Assembly (NCBI GenBank): GCA_030686995.1
Contig: CM060709.1
Location: 11,616,872 to 11,680,871, forward strand
Direction: 5' to 3'
Origin: Artemisia argyi
Lineage: Eukaryota; Streptophyta; Magnoliopsida; Asterales; Asteraceae
DNA length: 64,000 nucleotides
Below the pieces are notes generated by a model, which did no database searches, had not been told where the DNA came from, and was given only the letters and a program-made list of their open reading frames with translations. Position 1 is the first letter of the stretch. Each line of letters opens with the position of its first letter. The position numbers were made by a program, and so were the translations under genes. Below, piece by piece: positions 1 to 11,255 of this stretch.

Positions 1-480
1 TTTTTTTTTTTTTTTTTTTTTTTGCAAGTTTGTATATGGAGTAAGTGTATTAAAACAAAGAATCTTATTTACATCTTGGTTATATTTTACAATGGTTGTT
101 TTTCGTCTATGATTGTTTATGTTTTACCGCTTATTATTCATTTATCAATGAAAAAATTGCAATATTGTTTATATTATTTATGTTCTCTTTGTAAGTTGAC
201 ATTTGACACTACCGTTTAGCATTTGACATAAATTGTAACGTTGTTACAATGATACTGTTAGAGCTAGCATTGCCTCAACAGCATCTTTCCGACATTCTCC
301 CATCTCATATATGCGGGTCAACCAGGGTTTAGGAGAATTAGGTCATGAGTTTAATTTTAACTTCAGGATACCACGTACATCAAATATAATTATAAATCAA
401 AATTAAGAATCATAATTAAAACAAAAAACTTAATTAAGCTATTTATTTTTTAATAAATAAAAGTACATTATTGAAAATTT
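1..480. other. AT-rich sequence without a recognisable gene
   Basis: The window opens with a T homopolymer (1-23) followed by AT-rich DNA. No reading frame here resembles a protein family I know. It may be the inside of the Helitron whose 3' end follows. Confidence 0.5.
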
Positions 481-518
481 TAGAAAAAACCCCGCGCGTG
501 CGCGGACATTATAACTAG
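481..518 (+). mobile_element. Helitron-like 3' terminus
   Basis: A GC-rich perfect palindrome at 492-505 (CCGCGCGTGCGCGG) can form a short hairpin. It is followed after nine bases by CTAG at 515-518 and then T. A hairpin about 10 bases before CTRR, with insertion between A and T, is the standard Helitron 3' end. The 5' TC end was not found and may lie left of the window. No Rep/helicase coding sequence is visible. Confidence 0.6.
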
Positions 519-1445
519 TTAACATAATATATAGACATTAAAAGAAAAGTGTATTACGAAACATGAATAAAAAATATTCAAAAAGTATAATTTATCTTCG
601 TATAATGAGTGTATAGAAGCTATTTTTAATATTTAAATTATATATAGAAAAAGGTATTATATAATACCTATAGGGCTGTACGTTAAATTTATACCAACCT
701 CGAACGTGTGACCATCTGTGTTCATTCTCCACATGAAACCATTGGACTACACAAGGTTGGTGGTATAAAATTGTGTTTTATATACTTATACCTAACGAAA
801 GATATTAATGTCCATGCTATTAAGTATTTTATTGAGAATTATATATGTTTTTAACCTTATAAATAAAACTCGATTAAACAACTTTACTTAGCAAAATATT
901 GTCTGATGTAACAATGAACAATTGATGTTAAAATAGATATATTGTTTAGTGATGTTGAAATCATTTTCTCCTTCTTATGATTGATAAGATCTCGTTGCTT
1001 GTGAATGATTTCCTAAATAATGTACCACGTTTACTCTTCCGCTTGTCTTGTTAATAAAGTACATCAACGATAATTACTCTTCCGCTTGTCTTGTTAATAA
1101 AGTACATCAACATGTAATTCTCGTTGCTCGTTAATTAGAACACACATTACCTGTAATTGGAATGACAAGGATTGAGGTTTTGATTAAATAGACAAGTTAT
1201 CACACACTGCTAGAGCTGTGATAAACACAATAAACGAGTTAAAGTTTCACTTTTTTTTTTTTTTTTTTTTTTTTTTTAATGTTGTTAAGAATCTGTAGTT
1301 CTACCAGAAAGTGACGACGATGAATCTTTAGTCTTGTCACTTTTAACTGATGCCAAGTCCTCGAAATGAGATGATGGCGTTTTGTAAATACGTACAAGTG
1401 TAGAAGAAAAGCGGAACTTCCTCATTGAACTTAAACCCTTGGTTA

Positions 1446-2181
1446 TATTAGGCAATAGATTATAAGGCCCGAGCCCGTCTGTGAGTTTGGGTCTATTAGT
1501 GTTCCTAGGTTATGTAACATCGATATATTATGTCTCAATAAACATTATAACCTACGGGGTTTACATTATTCAACATGGTATCGGATCTCTAGGTACGATC
1601 CTCAGACCTGGTCTTGGCCGCCTCAACACCCCGTCAAACTCGAGCCACCACTGTTATCCGTACTTAAAAAAAAATAAAAAAATGCAGCACACTCTTTGGG
1701 CCGTAATAAAAAATAAAAAACCTTCAGTGACCACGACTTCATAATTAAATTCCAAAAAAATGCAAACCGGAATCACAACTGTAGCCGTAGGGACGTGAAA
1801 TCACTCATTGTTTTGCTTATAACTCTCAAACCGCTTAGAGTTAGCTAACTCCGTTAGCAGCCGTGGATCATAATTAAATTTCTAAGAAAAGCATACTGGA
1901 ATTGCAGCCTCCACCGGAATACATAAAACTCGCTAGATATACACAAAACTTGGCGGAAATACCCAGAATTTGCTTAAAATGCCAATCCGATTAATCTCGC
2001 CTACGCTGATTACAAGCTACAAGGTGGGCAACCGTCCGACCACCGATTCGCGATTTTTTTAACTTTGCTAACCTCTATATATTATGTCTCAATAAACATT
2101 ATATAGAGGTTATATAACCTATAAACCATAATATACCCAAACCCACAGACGGGCTCGGGCCTTATAATCTATAGCGTAATA
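1446..2181. mobile_element. Nonautonomous TIR element in ABIL exon 6 (unit 1)
   Basis: The two ends are inverted repeats of about 45 bp, beginning TATTAGGC on the left and TATTACGC on the right when read inward, and containing AGATTATAAGGCCCGAG on both sides. The flanking duplication GGTTA is at 1441-1445 and 2182-2186. Intact ABIL copies have a single GGTTA at this place, so the insertion is certain. No transposase is seen. The 5-bp duplication does not fit the usual TIR superfamilies, so no assignment is made. An interior 'catggtatcgga' near 1575 resembles a tRNA-Met primer site, so a degenerate TRIM is an alternative. Confidence 0.65.
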
Positions 2182-2378
2182 GGTTAATGTTAATGTTGTT
2201 TGCATCAATCTCGCTCCCCGAGTCCCTTTGGAAAACAAGTCCAAACAATAAGTGTATAATTATCTAATCCAACAGAATATGACATGATATTGGTAAATGC
2301 CTTTGAGTATAATTACCTCAAGCTCTTGTATCGACTTAAAACATCTGAGGAAGCTAATAAAAACCAATATGTTAATAC

Positions 2379-2801
2379 AGTTGGAAAACACGAGGGCCTT
2401 TTAGGCTTATAGGAAGAGAGGAATACTTAGAGAATTTTTACAATGGAACTTTATTACTTTAAGCTTTGCTTCATTTCAAATGCATTAAACTAACACCTAT
2501 ATACAGTATACTAGTCCATGGAACATTCTAGATCGAGATTTTTCCATGACTCTCTAGATTTTTCTACTAGATATTCTACTACAACTAGCTAGAACCTTCT
2601 AGTACATATCATCTACTACAACCTTCTAAACATTTCTATAGATATCATTCTACGACTTTCTAGAAGCTTCCATACCATTTCTACGACTTTCTAGAAGCTT
2701 CCATACAATTCTTCATCATTCTAGAAGCTTCTTGATCATGGGCTTGGGCTTTTATGGATTATCCAATCTTTATTGGACTAAATCAAGTTTACAATCCAAC
2801 A
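2379..2801 (-). repeat. 3' LTR of copia 1
   Basis: The LTR starts AGTTGG in the plus reading, with T changed to A at the first base, and ends CCAACA. It holds two copies of a motif of about 28 bp containing 'ctacgactttctagaagctt'; the 5' LTR holds three. The adjoining 'cccccttta' at 2802-2810 is the polypurine tract in complement, which fixes the minus orientation. Confidence 0.85.
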
Positions 2802-3136
2802 CCCCCTTTAAACTTGATTTCCCTACTCCAAGCATCATCCTTAGTCTTGAGAAATCTCGCTCGTTGAGCGGCTTGGTGTGGATATCTGCAACTTGGTTTT
2901 CGGATCTTGCATGTATCACACATACTTCCTTCCTCTTCATAGTCGATACCATGCTTCTTCTTGTACCTTTTAGCCACAAGCCTTTCCTTGTACTTCTTCA
3001 CTTCGCCTTTGGCGTTTTTCTTGGCCTTGTATACCCGCTTAACTCCAATAGGCTTTTGGCCTTTCGAAAGGGTCGTCAACTCCCATGTATCATTCTTTTC
3101 CATTGACTTTATCTCATCGTCCATGGTTGTCTCCAT
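2789..3136 (-). pseudogene. Copia 1 RT start fused to RNase H tail (internal deletion)
   Basis: Reading on the minus strand, the typical start of the copia reverse transcriptase (NDTWELTTL, then ERLVAKRY, GIDYEE) runs directly into the end of RNase H in another frame (ARSENQVADIHTKPLNERDF, near 2865-2925). The YVDD active-site block and the RNase H catalytic core are absent. The junction lies near 2930. This is an internal deletion of an estimated 1.5 kb or more judged from full-length relatives, so the element cannot supply its own RT. Confidence 0.8.
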
Positions 3137-3297
3137 TTCTTACTTTTCATAGCCTCCTCAAATACTAAAGGTTCAGAATCAGCGTATAAACAAATAAGGG
3201 GTATCTCGTCAGTTACCTCGTAGAGCTCCTGCAAACTTCTTGTCTTTGGTTCTCCTTCACTTAAACTTGAAGGTGAGTCTTGGGTTGGAGTTGGACT

Positions 3298-4332
3298 TTA
3301 AGGTTGTTGGACTTCTTCACTTGATTCACATGTCTCTTCTTCGTCAGTGATAGGAAGAAAGGCATACCTTTCATTTCCTTTGATGCTCCAATCCCATGCT
3401 TCTTCTTCATCGAAATCCACGTCTCTACTCACTACCACCTTCCTTGTGATTGGATTATAGAGCTTATAACCTTTCGACTGCTTGTCGTAGCCAACGAATA
3501 CATGCTTCTCACTTCTATCATCAAGCTTTAATCGCCTTTGGCTCGGAACGTGGACATACGCTATGCTTCCAAATACCCTTAGGTGAGAGACGGTAGGCTT
3601 CATTCCATTCCATGCTTCTTGTGGAGTCTTGTTGTCTAAACTTTTTGACGGACACCGGTTCAACAAATATACCGCACAGTCAACCGCTTTGGCCCAAAAC
3701 TCCTTTGGCATCTTCTTACTTTTTAACATGCTTCAGACCATATTGAGAATGGTTCTATTCTTTCTCTCCACCACTCCAATTTTTTGTGGGGAGTAAGGAG
3801 CCGTTAAAAATCTCCGGATCCCATTATCCTCACAAAATTTGTTAAATTTTTTTGATAAAAATTCTCCACCTCTATCGGATCTCATGGATTTAATTTTTAA
3901 ACCTTTCTTCTTTTCAACCATAGCCTTAAATATCTTAAAAGCTTCAAAAGCTTGGGATTTTTCTTTTAGAAAATATACCCAAGTCTTTCTTGAAAAATCA
4001 TCAACAAAGAGCATAAAGTAAAGATTCTTACCATGAGAGGGTGGAGTAATGGGACCACACAAATCCGTGTGAATTAGTTGTAGAGGCTCCTTAGCTCTTG
4101 ATGTCTCTTCTTTCGGGAACGAACTTCTAGCATGCTTCCCAAGAAGACATCCTTCACACACTTGATTGGGATGATCAATTTGATCTAACCCTTTCACAAT
4201 TCTCTTTGAGGATAATAACTTTAAGTCACCAAAGTTTAAGTGCCCGTACCTCATATACCAAAGCCACGAATGATCCTTCAAACAACTCTTTAAGCACTTA
4301 GCTTCATCATGTTGAATGTTTAGAAGGAACAT
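3298..4332 (-). pseudogene. Copia 1 integrase, broken by a stop
   Basis: Two abutting frames encode the GAG-pre-integrase region (WLWYMRYGHLNFG, CEGCLLGKHARSSFP), the integrase core (HTDLCGPI, FVDDFSR, RSDRGGEF, VERKNRTILNMV) and the integrase C-terminal part ([26 protein letters not shown]). A TGA at about 3730-3732 falls where relatives have Arg, and another near 4333 separates the upstream protease frame. The usual Asn before GVVER is Ile here. Both stops look like CGA-to-TGA changes, as expected from deamination of methylated CpG. Confidence 0.8.
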
Positions 4333-5672
4333 TCAGATTTTAGTCATAGGGACTTTAGCTATGAGCTTTCCTTCGGGATTTCTTATTGTGGCACTACGAT
4401 CCTTGAAATGGATATCGTAATTTTTCTCTAAAAGTTGTCCCACACTTAAAATGTTACTTTTAAGGTTGGGCACATTGTATACGTCCGAAATATATTGGTG
4501 ACTTCCGTCTTTAGCTCGGATAAGTATCTTACCTTTTCCTTTCACCGATGCCTTTGATTCGTCTCCAAAGGTGACATTACCTTTGCTTTCCTCCATCTCC
4601 ATGAACAAGTCTTCTTCACCCATCATATGGTTACTTGTAGCGGAATCTATATGCCATTACTCTATCCTCTCTTCTTGTTCGTCATGTCTTGCCATTAGCA
4701 ATGTAAGCTCATGTTTGTCTTCTACCTCCACAAGATTGGCTTTTTCTTCAACTTGTCTTGAGCTACTACACTCATTGGCATAATGATCATATTTGCGACA
4801 ATTGTAACATTGTATATGGGGCTTACCTCCTCTTTGAGATTGAAAGCCTCTCCCACGACCTCTTCAATATGAAAACCTTTGGTTTTCATCTTCTTTGTTG
4901 CATCTTCTCTTCCTCTTCCTCGTCCTCGGCCTTGGAAACCACCACGACCTTGAAAAGTACCGCGTCCTCGTCCTTGCTCCTTTCCATTTAGAAAGCTCTT
5001 TTCTCTTTCTTTGAAAGAGACCTTTGAGTATAAAGCTTGCTCTAAGGGTTCTTTCCCCCTTCTTTTCTTCAACTTCTCTTCATGGGCTTGTAAAGATCCC
5101 ATGAGTTGATCAATGGTCATAGAGTCTATGTCTTTTGACTCCTCTATGGCCACAACAATGTAATCAAAGTTTGGTGGCAAAGAGCGAAGAATCTTTTCTA
5201 TCACCCTTTTATCACTCAAGCTTTCACCATTTCTCTTCATTTCATTTGAAATGGTCAAGACACGAGTGAAATAATCCGAAATGGTTTCGGATTCCTCCAT
5301 TTGGAGCTTTTCGAACTCTCCTCTAAGAGTTTGAAGGCGTACCTTTTTCACCTTGTCAATTCCTTTGAAAGCATTTTGAAGGATCTCCCACGCTTCCTTA
5401 GAAGTGGTTGCATTTGCAACTTTCTCAAACATTGCATCATCAAGACATTGATAGATGAGTGTAAGAGCACTTTGATCCTTCTTTCTTGCCTTTTGTAAAT
5501 CCACCCTTTGGGTGGCATTCAACGAACTTTCATCATCAACTTTCTCAACACCTTTTTCGACTATCTCCCACACATCATGTGAACCGAGTAACGCCTTCAT
5601 ACGAATGCACCAACTACCATAGTTATCTTTGGTAAGACGAGGAAATTGGAACAAGTTCATTGCACCTGACAT
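4333..5672 (-). pseudogene. Copia 1 gag-protease, frameshifted
   Basis: Gag begins at 5672 ([21 protein letters not shown]) and carries the UBN2-type copia gag domain through about residue 200, then an RGRG-rich linker. The zinc knuckle CX2CX4HX4C ([14 protein letters not shown]) is still readable near 4770-4811 but in another frame, so a frameshift lies around 4840-4900. The protease active-site triplet reads D-S-A rather than D-S-G/D-T-G near 4650, and a stop precedes it. The frame at 4333-4626 covers the rest of the protease region. Confidence 0.8.
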
Positions 5673-5684
5673 CTCGATCTTCTA

Positions 5685-5696
5685 GCTCTGATACCA
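5685..5696 (-). other. Primer binding site of copia 1
   Basis: On the minus strand this reads TGGTATCAGAGC, the standard complement of the 3' end of initiator tRNA-Met, three bases downstream of the 5' LTR. Confidence 0.9.
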
Positions 5697-5699
5697 CTT

Positions 5700-6147
5700 T
5701 GTTGGAAAACACGAGGGCCTTTTAGGCTTATAGGAAGAGAGGAATACTTAGAGAATTTTTACAATGGAACTTTATTACTTTAAGCTTTGCTTCATTTCAA
5801 ATGCATTACACTAACACCTATATATACTAGTCCATGGAACATTCTATATCGAGATTTTTCCATGACTCTCTAGATTTTTCTACTAAATATTCTACTACAG
5901 CTAGCTAGAACCTTCTAGTACATATCATTTACTATAACCTTCTAAACATTTCTATAGATATCATTCTACGACTTTCTAGAAGCTTCCATACCATTCTACG
6001 ACTTTCTAGAAGCTTCCATAACATTTCTAGGACTTTCTAGAAGCTTCCATACCATTCTTCGTCATTGTAGAAACTTCTTGATCATGGGCTTGGGCTTTTA
6101 TGGATTATCCAATCTTTATTCGACTAAATCAAGTTTACAATCCAACA
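5700..6147 (-). repeat. 5' LTR of copia 1
   Basis: Starts TGTTGG and ends CCAACA in the plus reading. Carries three copies of the internal motif of about 28 bp. A TATATA stretch at about 5819-5825 is the likely core promoter of the element. Confidence 0.85.
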
Positions 6148-6384
6148 AATACTAACCATGATAGATAGATGGATACGAACTCCACAAGAATCACAAACAA
6201 ATGCATCTGAAGTACTAAAGACGTAAAATAATATCTTACATGGTTTTAAGTAGCAAGAGTTATATCGTGGGGTGTACGTTCACATTCCAAGTCAGTCTAG
6301 GTCGAGCTAGTTTGACAGCTTGTCGAAATATTCATGACATTTAAAGATTTTCTGTACACAAATGGTAGGGGGGAAAATGTATGC

Positions 6385-6850
6385 AGTGTAGTTGTTATTT
6401 TTAACCTTTTATTGGTGAAACATGTGAAGAAATATATAAGCTCAAAAACATATAAATGGTTACAATGTGGATACAAAGGAAAGCTGGACATTCCCAGAAT
6501 CCTGAATGACAAACAAAAACTGATACAATACTGATCAATATCATCAACAGCTAATTCTTCACATAATTCACAAACAACACTATCCTTATGCCTCATTGTT
6601 GTTTAAGCGCAAGTACATCAACTACATTTCCCTCATGAAGGCAGTCTTAATGACCATACTGCAGCAACAACCTCACAGCATGCCATAAGACCATCATCCA
6701 TGAAAGGCTTCATCAATGCATTGTGCTTGGTGCCACTGATAAAAAGCTAATATGTTTCCCTTTTGACTAGGTAACCATCTGCATGAGGCATCACCCACAA
6801 TATCTGGACCCAACCATCTCTATAACTCCTTAATGAAAACTATAAAAGAT
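6385..6850 (-). other. Conserved module beside tRNA-Leu (copy 1), unidentified exon remnants
   Basis: This module recurs at 9628-10130 and 13985-14420, always just left of the tRNA-Leu gene. In copy 3 the minus strand has an open end of 28 codons (14220-14307) ending WSLRLPS-stop after a splice-acceptor-like 'tttgcag'. In copies 1 and 2 the frame is altered by indels. I do not recognise the protein; it may be the last exon of a captured gene. Confidence 0.35.
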
Positions 6851-6901
6851 TATGAGAAACAAAATTCATTTGTTAAAAAATTTTGAAATTCATGACAATA
6901 A

Positions 6902-6982
6902 GTTGAGATGGCCGAGTTGGTCTAAGGCGCCAGATTAAGGTTCTGGTCCGAAAGGGCGTGGGTTCACATCCCACTCTCAACA
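6902..6982 (+). tRNA. tRNA-Leu (AAG anticodon), copy 1, with a T-loop change
   Basis: An 81-base cloverleaf: acceptor GTTGAGA pairs with TCTCAAC, anticodon stem CCAGA/TCTGG encloses TTAAGGT with anticodon AAG, and there is a long class II variable arm. There is no intron. A T-run at 6990-6995 is the Pol III terminator. The T loop reads TTCACAT where copies 2 and 3 read TTCAAAT, so the invariant A58 is C. This alters both the reverse-Hoogsteen pair with T54 and box B, so the copy may be weak or dead. Confidence 0.9.
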
Positions 6983-7993
6983 TTTCACCTTTTTTATTGT
7001 ATTTTTAATGATACTTTTCACAGTTTAGTAAAACTAGTCATGTTTCCCTTTTGACTATTTTATTTTTAGTTGATACAGTAGTATTTATGAGAATAATATA
7101 GGGTAAAAAACATGTTCAAGAGATACAAAACTCGAATCACAAAGTCGCAAAAGTTAAGCTAACTTTGGTTGTGTGTTAAACATTACCAAAATGCGACATT
7201 TGAACTCAAAATCTCGATATTAACTCATGAGTAACGAACAATGTCAATGAATGGTGAAAGGGTACTGTCATATGATATATTGAGTATAGTTAGTAAAATT
7301 GGTGTGTTCATAGCTAAAAAGGATTCAAAGTAGTTAATACGGTTAACTATATAACGTGCGACCTCTTGGTTTCATTCTCGACCCGAAACCATTGGACTAC
7401 ACAAGGTTGGTGATAGAAAGCCGTGTTTTATATATTTATACCATAAACGAAAGATATTAATATCCATGCTATTAAGTATTTTATTGAAAATATATATGTT
7501 AACCTTATAAAACATACAACTGATCGGTGCAACAACTTTAGATCATCGTAATATCTTAGATGATGTTTTATAAATAGCTGTTCCAAGTGTTTCAAAACAT
7601 GTCATGTAGATTTACTTAGCAAAATATTGTCTCATGATAACAATGAACAATTGATGTTAAAATAGATACATATTGTTTACTCATATATATGAACTCGCAA
7701 AACTAGAATGTTAATACGAGCACTCGTCGTTAATCTGATATCGAATCTGATATAACAAATTATGTCGAAATCATTTTCTCCTTCTTATGATTGATAAGAT
7801 CTCGCTGCTTGTGAATGATTTCCTAAATAATGTACCACGTTTACTCATCCGCATGTCCTGTTAATAACGGACATCAACGATAATCAGTAAGTTGTGGTGT
7901 AAGGCAAGATTTAAAATTTTTAATCATTCTCGTAAAGTAGCTATATATAAACATGTAATTCTCGTTCCTCGTTAATTAGAACACATTACCTGT

Positions 7994-8270
7994 ACTTGCC
8001 ACAATTTCATCGAATACGTAGTGAACTATTTTTTATTTTTATTTTTTTTTGAGGGTAATTTTCTTTCAAAATCATCATCTTTAGGGTATTTTGTAAAAAT
8101 TTTGGACAATTTTGCCCCTCATAGCTAATACAAAATTTTTTTTCCCGAAGGGCAAAATTGTCCAAAAATTTTACAAAATACCCTAAAGATGATGAATTTG
8201 AAAGAAAATTATACTCAAAATGAAAAAAAATAAAAAAATTCACTACCCATTCGATGAATTTGTGGCAAGT
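7994..8270. mobile_element. Foldback MITE in unit 2
   Basis: The segment is almost a perfect palindrome: arms of about 125 bp begin ACTTGCCACAA and meet around 8120-8150. It is absent from the other duplication units. ATTACCT occurs just outside both ends (7985-7991 and 8273-8279), a probable 7-8 bp target duplication. There is no coding sequence. Confidence 0.75.
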
Positions 8271-8365
8271 ATATTACCTTTTAATATCATTTGGCTGGTG
8301 TAATAAACACAATAAATGAGTTAAAGTTTCACTAATTAAAACGTTTTTTTATTATAAAATTTATG

Positions 8366-9603
8366 TTGTTTAGAATCTGTAGTTCTACCAGAAAGTGACG
8401 ACGATGAATCCTTTAGTCTTGTCACTTTTAACTGATGCCAAGTCCTCGAAATGAGACGATAGCTAGCGTTTTCTAAATACGTACAAGTGTAGAAGAAAAG
8501 CGGAACTTCCTCATCGAACTTAAACTCTTGGTTATATTAGGGAATAGATTATAAGGCCTGAGCCCGTCTGTGAGTTTGAGTCCATTATGGTTTCTAGGTT
8601 AGTAACCTCTATATATTATGTCTCAATAAATATTATAACCTACATGGTTTACATTATTCCACGTGGTATAGGAGCTCTAGGCCTGATCCTCAGACCTGGT
8701 CTTGGCCGCCTCAACACCCCGTCAAACCCTAGCCACCACTATTATCCGTACTAAAAAATAAAAAAATAAAAAAAACATGCAGCACACTCTTTGGGCCGTA
8801 ACTCCTAAACCATAAACTCTTTAGGCCATAACTCCTAAACCGTAAGGAGTTAATTTACAAGTTCAGTGGCCACGACTTCGTAATTAAATTCCTAAAAGAG
8901 GCAAACCGGAATCGCAACTATAGCCGTAGGGACACGCTGTCACACGCAAGAACAAACAGCTGCACTCAGAAAACAAAAATCGCTCACTGTTTTGCTTATA
9001 ACTCTCAAACAGCTTAGAGTTAGCTGACGCCGTTAGCAGACGTGGATCATAACTAGAAAGCATAACGGAATTGCAGCCTCCACCGGAAATACATAAAACT
9101 CGATAGAAATACACAAAACTTAGCGGAAATACCCAAAATTTGCTAAAAATGCCACAAGGTGGGCGACCGGGCCTTATAATCTATTGCCTGATTGGTTAAT
9201 GTTAATGTTGTTTGCATCAATCTCGCTCCCCGAGTCCCTTTGGAAAACAAATCCAAACAATAACAGTGTATAATTATCTAATCCAACAGAATATGACATG
9301 ATATTGGTAAATGCCTTTGAGTATATATAATTACCCCAAGCTCTTGTATCGACTTAAAACATATGAGGAAGCTGATAAAAACCAATATGTTAATACTAAC
9401 CATGATAGATAGATGGATACGAACTCCACAAGAATCACAAACAAATGTATCTGAAGTACTAAAGACGTAAAATAATATCTTACGTGGTTTTAAGTAACGA
9501 GAGTTATATCGTGGGGCGTACGTTCACATTCCAAGTCAGTCTAGGTCGAGCTAGTTTGACAGCTCTTATCGGAATATTCATGACATTTAAAGATTTTCTG
9601 TAC
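8366..9603 (-). pseudogene. ABIL pseudogene 2 (3' half)
   Basis: Same structure as pseudogene 1, without the copia insertion: exon 6 (split by the TIR element 8535-9193), the exon 5 equivalent (about 9340-9370) and the exon 4 equivalent (about 9494-9603). Exon 4 contains extra bases around 9560-9570 that break the frame before the conserved TWNV-PRY block. Exons 1-3 are absent. Confidence 0.7.
8535..9193. mobile_element. Nonautonomous TIR element in ABIL exon 6 (unit 2)
   Basis: Same element at the same site as in unit 1, flanked by GGTTA at 8530-8534 and 9194-9198. The left end is well kept; the right inverted repeat is shortened by deletions. Presence at the same site in units 1 and 2 but not 3 and 4 shows the insertion predates the split of units 1 and 2. 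Confidence 0.65.
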
Positions 9604-10174
9604 ACAAATGGTAGGGGAAAAAATGTATGCAGTGTAGTTGTTATTTTTCACCTTTTTTTGGTGAAACATGTGAAGAAATATATAAGCTCAAAAACATATA
9701 AATGGTTACAATGTGGATACGAAGGAAAGCTGGACATTCCCAGAATCCTGAATCACAAACAAGAACTGATACAATCCTGATCAATATATCAAAAGCTAAT
9801 TCTTCACATAATTCAAAAACAACACTATCCTTATGCCTCATTGACTCATTGTTGTTTAAGCACAAGTACATCAACTACATTTCCCTCATGAAGGCAGTCT
9901 TAATGACCATACTGCAGCATCAACCATGAAAGGCTTTCATCAATGCATTGTGCTTGGTGCCACTGATAGAAGGCTACATTTCCCCCCTGCAAAGACCTAC
10001 CTAGTTCATTTGGCAGCTTACATCCTCACAAAAAATAAATTAGGTAACCATCTGCATGAGGCATCACCCACAATATCTGGACCCAACCATCTCTATAACA
10101 CCATAATGAAAACTATACAATATTATGAGAAACAAAATTTATTTGTTAAAAAAATTTGAAATTTATGACAATAA

Positions 10175-10255
10175 GTTGAGATGGCCGAGTTGGTCTAAGG
10201 CGCCAGATTAAGGTTCTGGTCCGAAATGGCATGGGTTCAAATCCCACTCTCAACA
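10175..10255 (+). tRNA. tRNA-Leu (AAG anticodon), copy 2, with stem changes
   Basis: Same acceptor and anticodon stems and the AAG anticodon as copy 1. The T loop is canonical (TTCAAAT). The variable arm changes from GAAAGGGC to GAAATGGC, and the first T-stem base changes from G to A, giving an A-C mismatch with CCCAC. A T-run at 10262-10267 serves as terminator. It could still be transcribed, but the fold is weaker than in copy 3. Confidence 0.88.
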
Positions 10256-10639
10256 TTATTATTTTTTATCGTATTTTTAATGGTACTTTTCACAGTTTAG
10301 TAAAACTAGTATGTTTCCCTTTTGACTGTTTTATTTTTATTTGATATAGTAGTATTTATGAGAATAATATAGGGTAAAAAAGATGTTCAAGAGATACAAA
10401 ACTCGAATCACAAAGTCGCAAAAGTTAAGCTAACTTTGGTTGTGTGTTAAACATTACCAAAATGCGACATTTGAACTCAAAATCTCGATATTATACTCAT
10501 GAGTAACGAACAATGTCAATGAATGGTGAAAGGGTACTGTCATATGATATATATATATTGAGTATAGTTAGTAAAATTGGTGGGTTCATAGCTAAAAAGG
10601 ATTCAAAGTAGTTAATACGGTTAACTATTACGTATAAGC

Positions 10640-11255
10640 AAAACGAATCACGTCAAGTTAAATTCACTAAGACTACCATAAGACGAATATCAAATCTTTC
10701 AAATCTCTAAGAAACTCAAGGAGAAGCTGGAGAGGGGGCAATGTTATATCAATTAACCGATGGAACTTTTCTGGTTTAACATGAAGTCACCTGCGGATAC
10801 ACGAAAATCAGGCTCATACGCGATTTTTTTGCTGCAGATTCGTGCATCCTTTCCATAAATCTGTATACATTTATATTCGGAATTGATTTAAACTTTGAAA
10901 TCAAGTTTTACAGATTCGGTTTTAAATAAATGGAAGATTTACAAATCGATCTTAAAAGGAAACATATTTGCAAACTGGTTGTGATTTTGTATTGGTGAAT
11001 AAGATAGATTTTCACGATAAATATAACCTATGTCTCATATGGTTTTGACACATTGAAAATCGCAGACCTCCATACATTTTCAGCAATCTTCGATCAAGAA
11101 CACACCTTCGATTTCGTGATACTCCATGCAAGTTTGTCACGTCCGGCAGTACATCTGCCGTTGTCGTTGTACCTTAGAAATAGACAAGAAATCTGTTTTA
11201 AGGTAATCGTGTTAAACATGAGTCTCGTGAATTGACCTTTGACTATTTTATTTAC
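10640..11255. other. Noncoding spacer after unit 2
   Basis: No repeat of the duplication unit and no recognisable gene. Two short opposing frames near 11053-11276 have no family resemblance and are treated as chance. Confidence 0.4.

Larger units (their letters stand above)
2379..6147 (-). mobile_element. Ty1/copia retrotransposon 1, decayed
   Basis: This is a complete element on the minus strand flanked by the 5-bp duplication AATAC (2374-2378 and 6148-6152). Unit 2 shows the empty site with one AATAC. LTRs are 423 and 448 bp. The gag-protease-integrase-RT-RNase H order is that of Ty1/copia, TNT1-94-like. The internal region is only 2.9 kb because the RT core and most of RNase H are deleted. 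Several stops and frameshifts break the rest. By eye the LTRs differ at about a dozen substitutions plus a repeat-copy change (around 3%), so it is the oldest copia here. Confidence 0.9.
1279..6351 (-). pseudogene. ABIL pseudogene 1 (3' half, interrupted twice)
   Basis: The minus strand carries the equivalents of ABIL exons 6 (about 1280-2230, split), 5 (about 2330-2362) and 4 (about 6243-6351) of the intact copies further right. Exons 1-3 are missing: homology to the intact copies stops just beyond exon 4 and the tRNA-Leu module follows. Exon 6 is split by a TIR element. It also carries four extra bases near 1388, which shift the frame relative to the intact copies. A copia element sits between exons 5 and 4. 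No functional protein can be made. Confidence 0.7.
529..7340. repeat. Segmental duplication unit 1 (ABIL pseudogene + tRNA-Leu module)
   Basis: This stretch is repeated with moderate divergence at 7341-10640. Parts recur at 13980-16217 plus 23860-32700, and at 33060-36215. Shared landmarks are the 'ccattggactacacaaggttgg' block near 745, the 'tctccttcttatgattgataag' block near 968, the ABIL exons and, in units 1-3, the tRNA-Leu gene. The unit is split by a TIR element (1446-2181) and a copia element (2379-6147). Removing both restores collinearity with unit 2. Confidence 0.8.
7341..10640. repeat. Segmental duplication unit 2
   Basis: Nearly collinear with unit 1 once that unit's copia element is removed. 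It contains the b block (7345-7760), the spacer blocks, ABIL pseudogene 2, the unidentified module and tRNA-Leu copy 2. It diverges from unit 1 at about 10630, after 'acggttaactat'. Confidence 0.8.

Noticed and set aside
2732..3106. Plus-strand frame of 124 codons across copia 1
   Set aside because: It is antisense to the RT/RNase H remnant and has no family resemblance.
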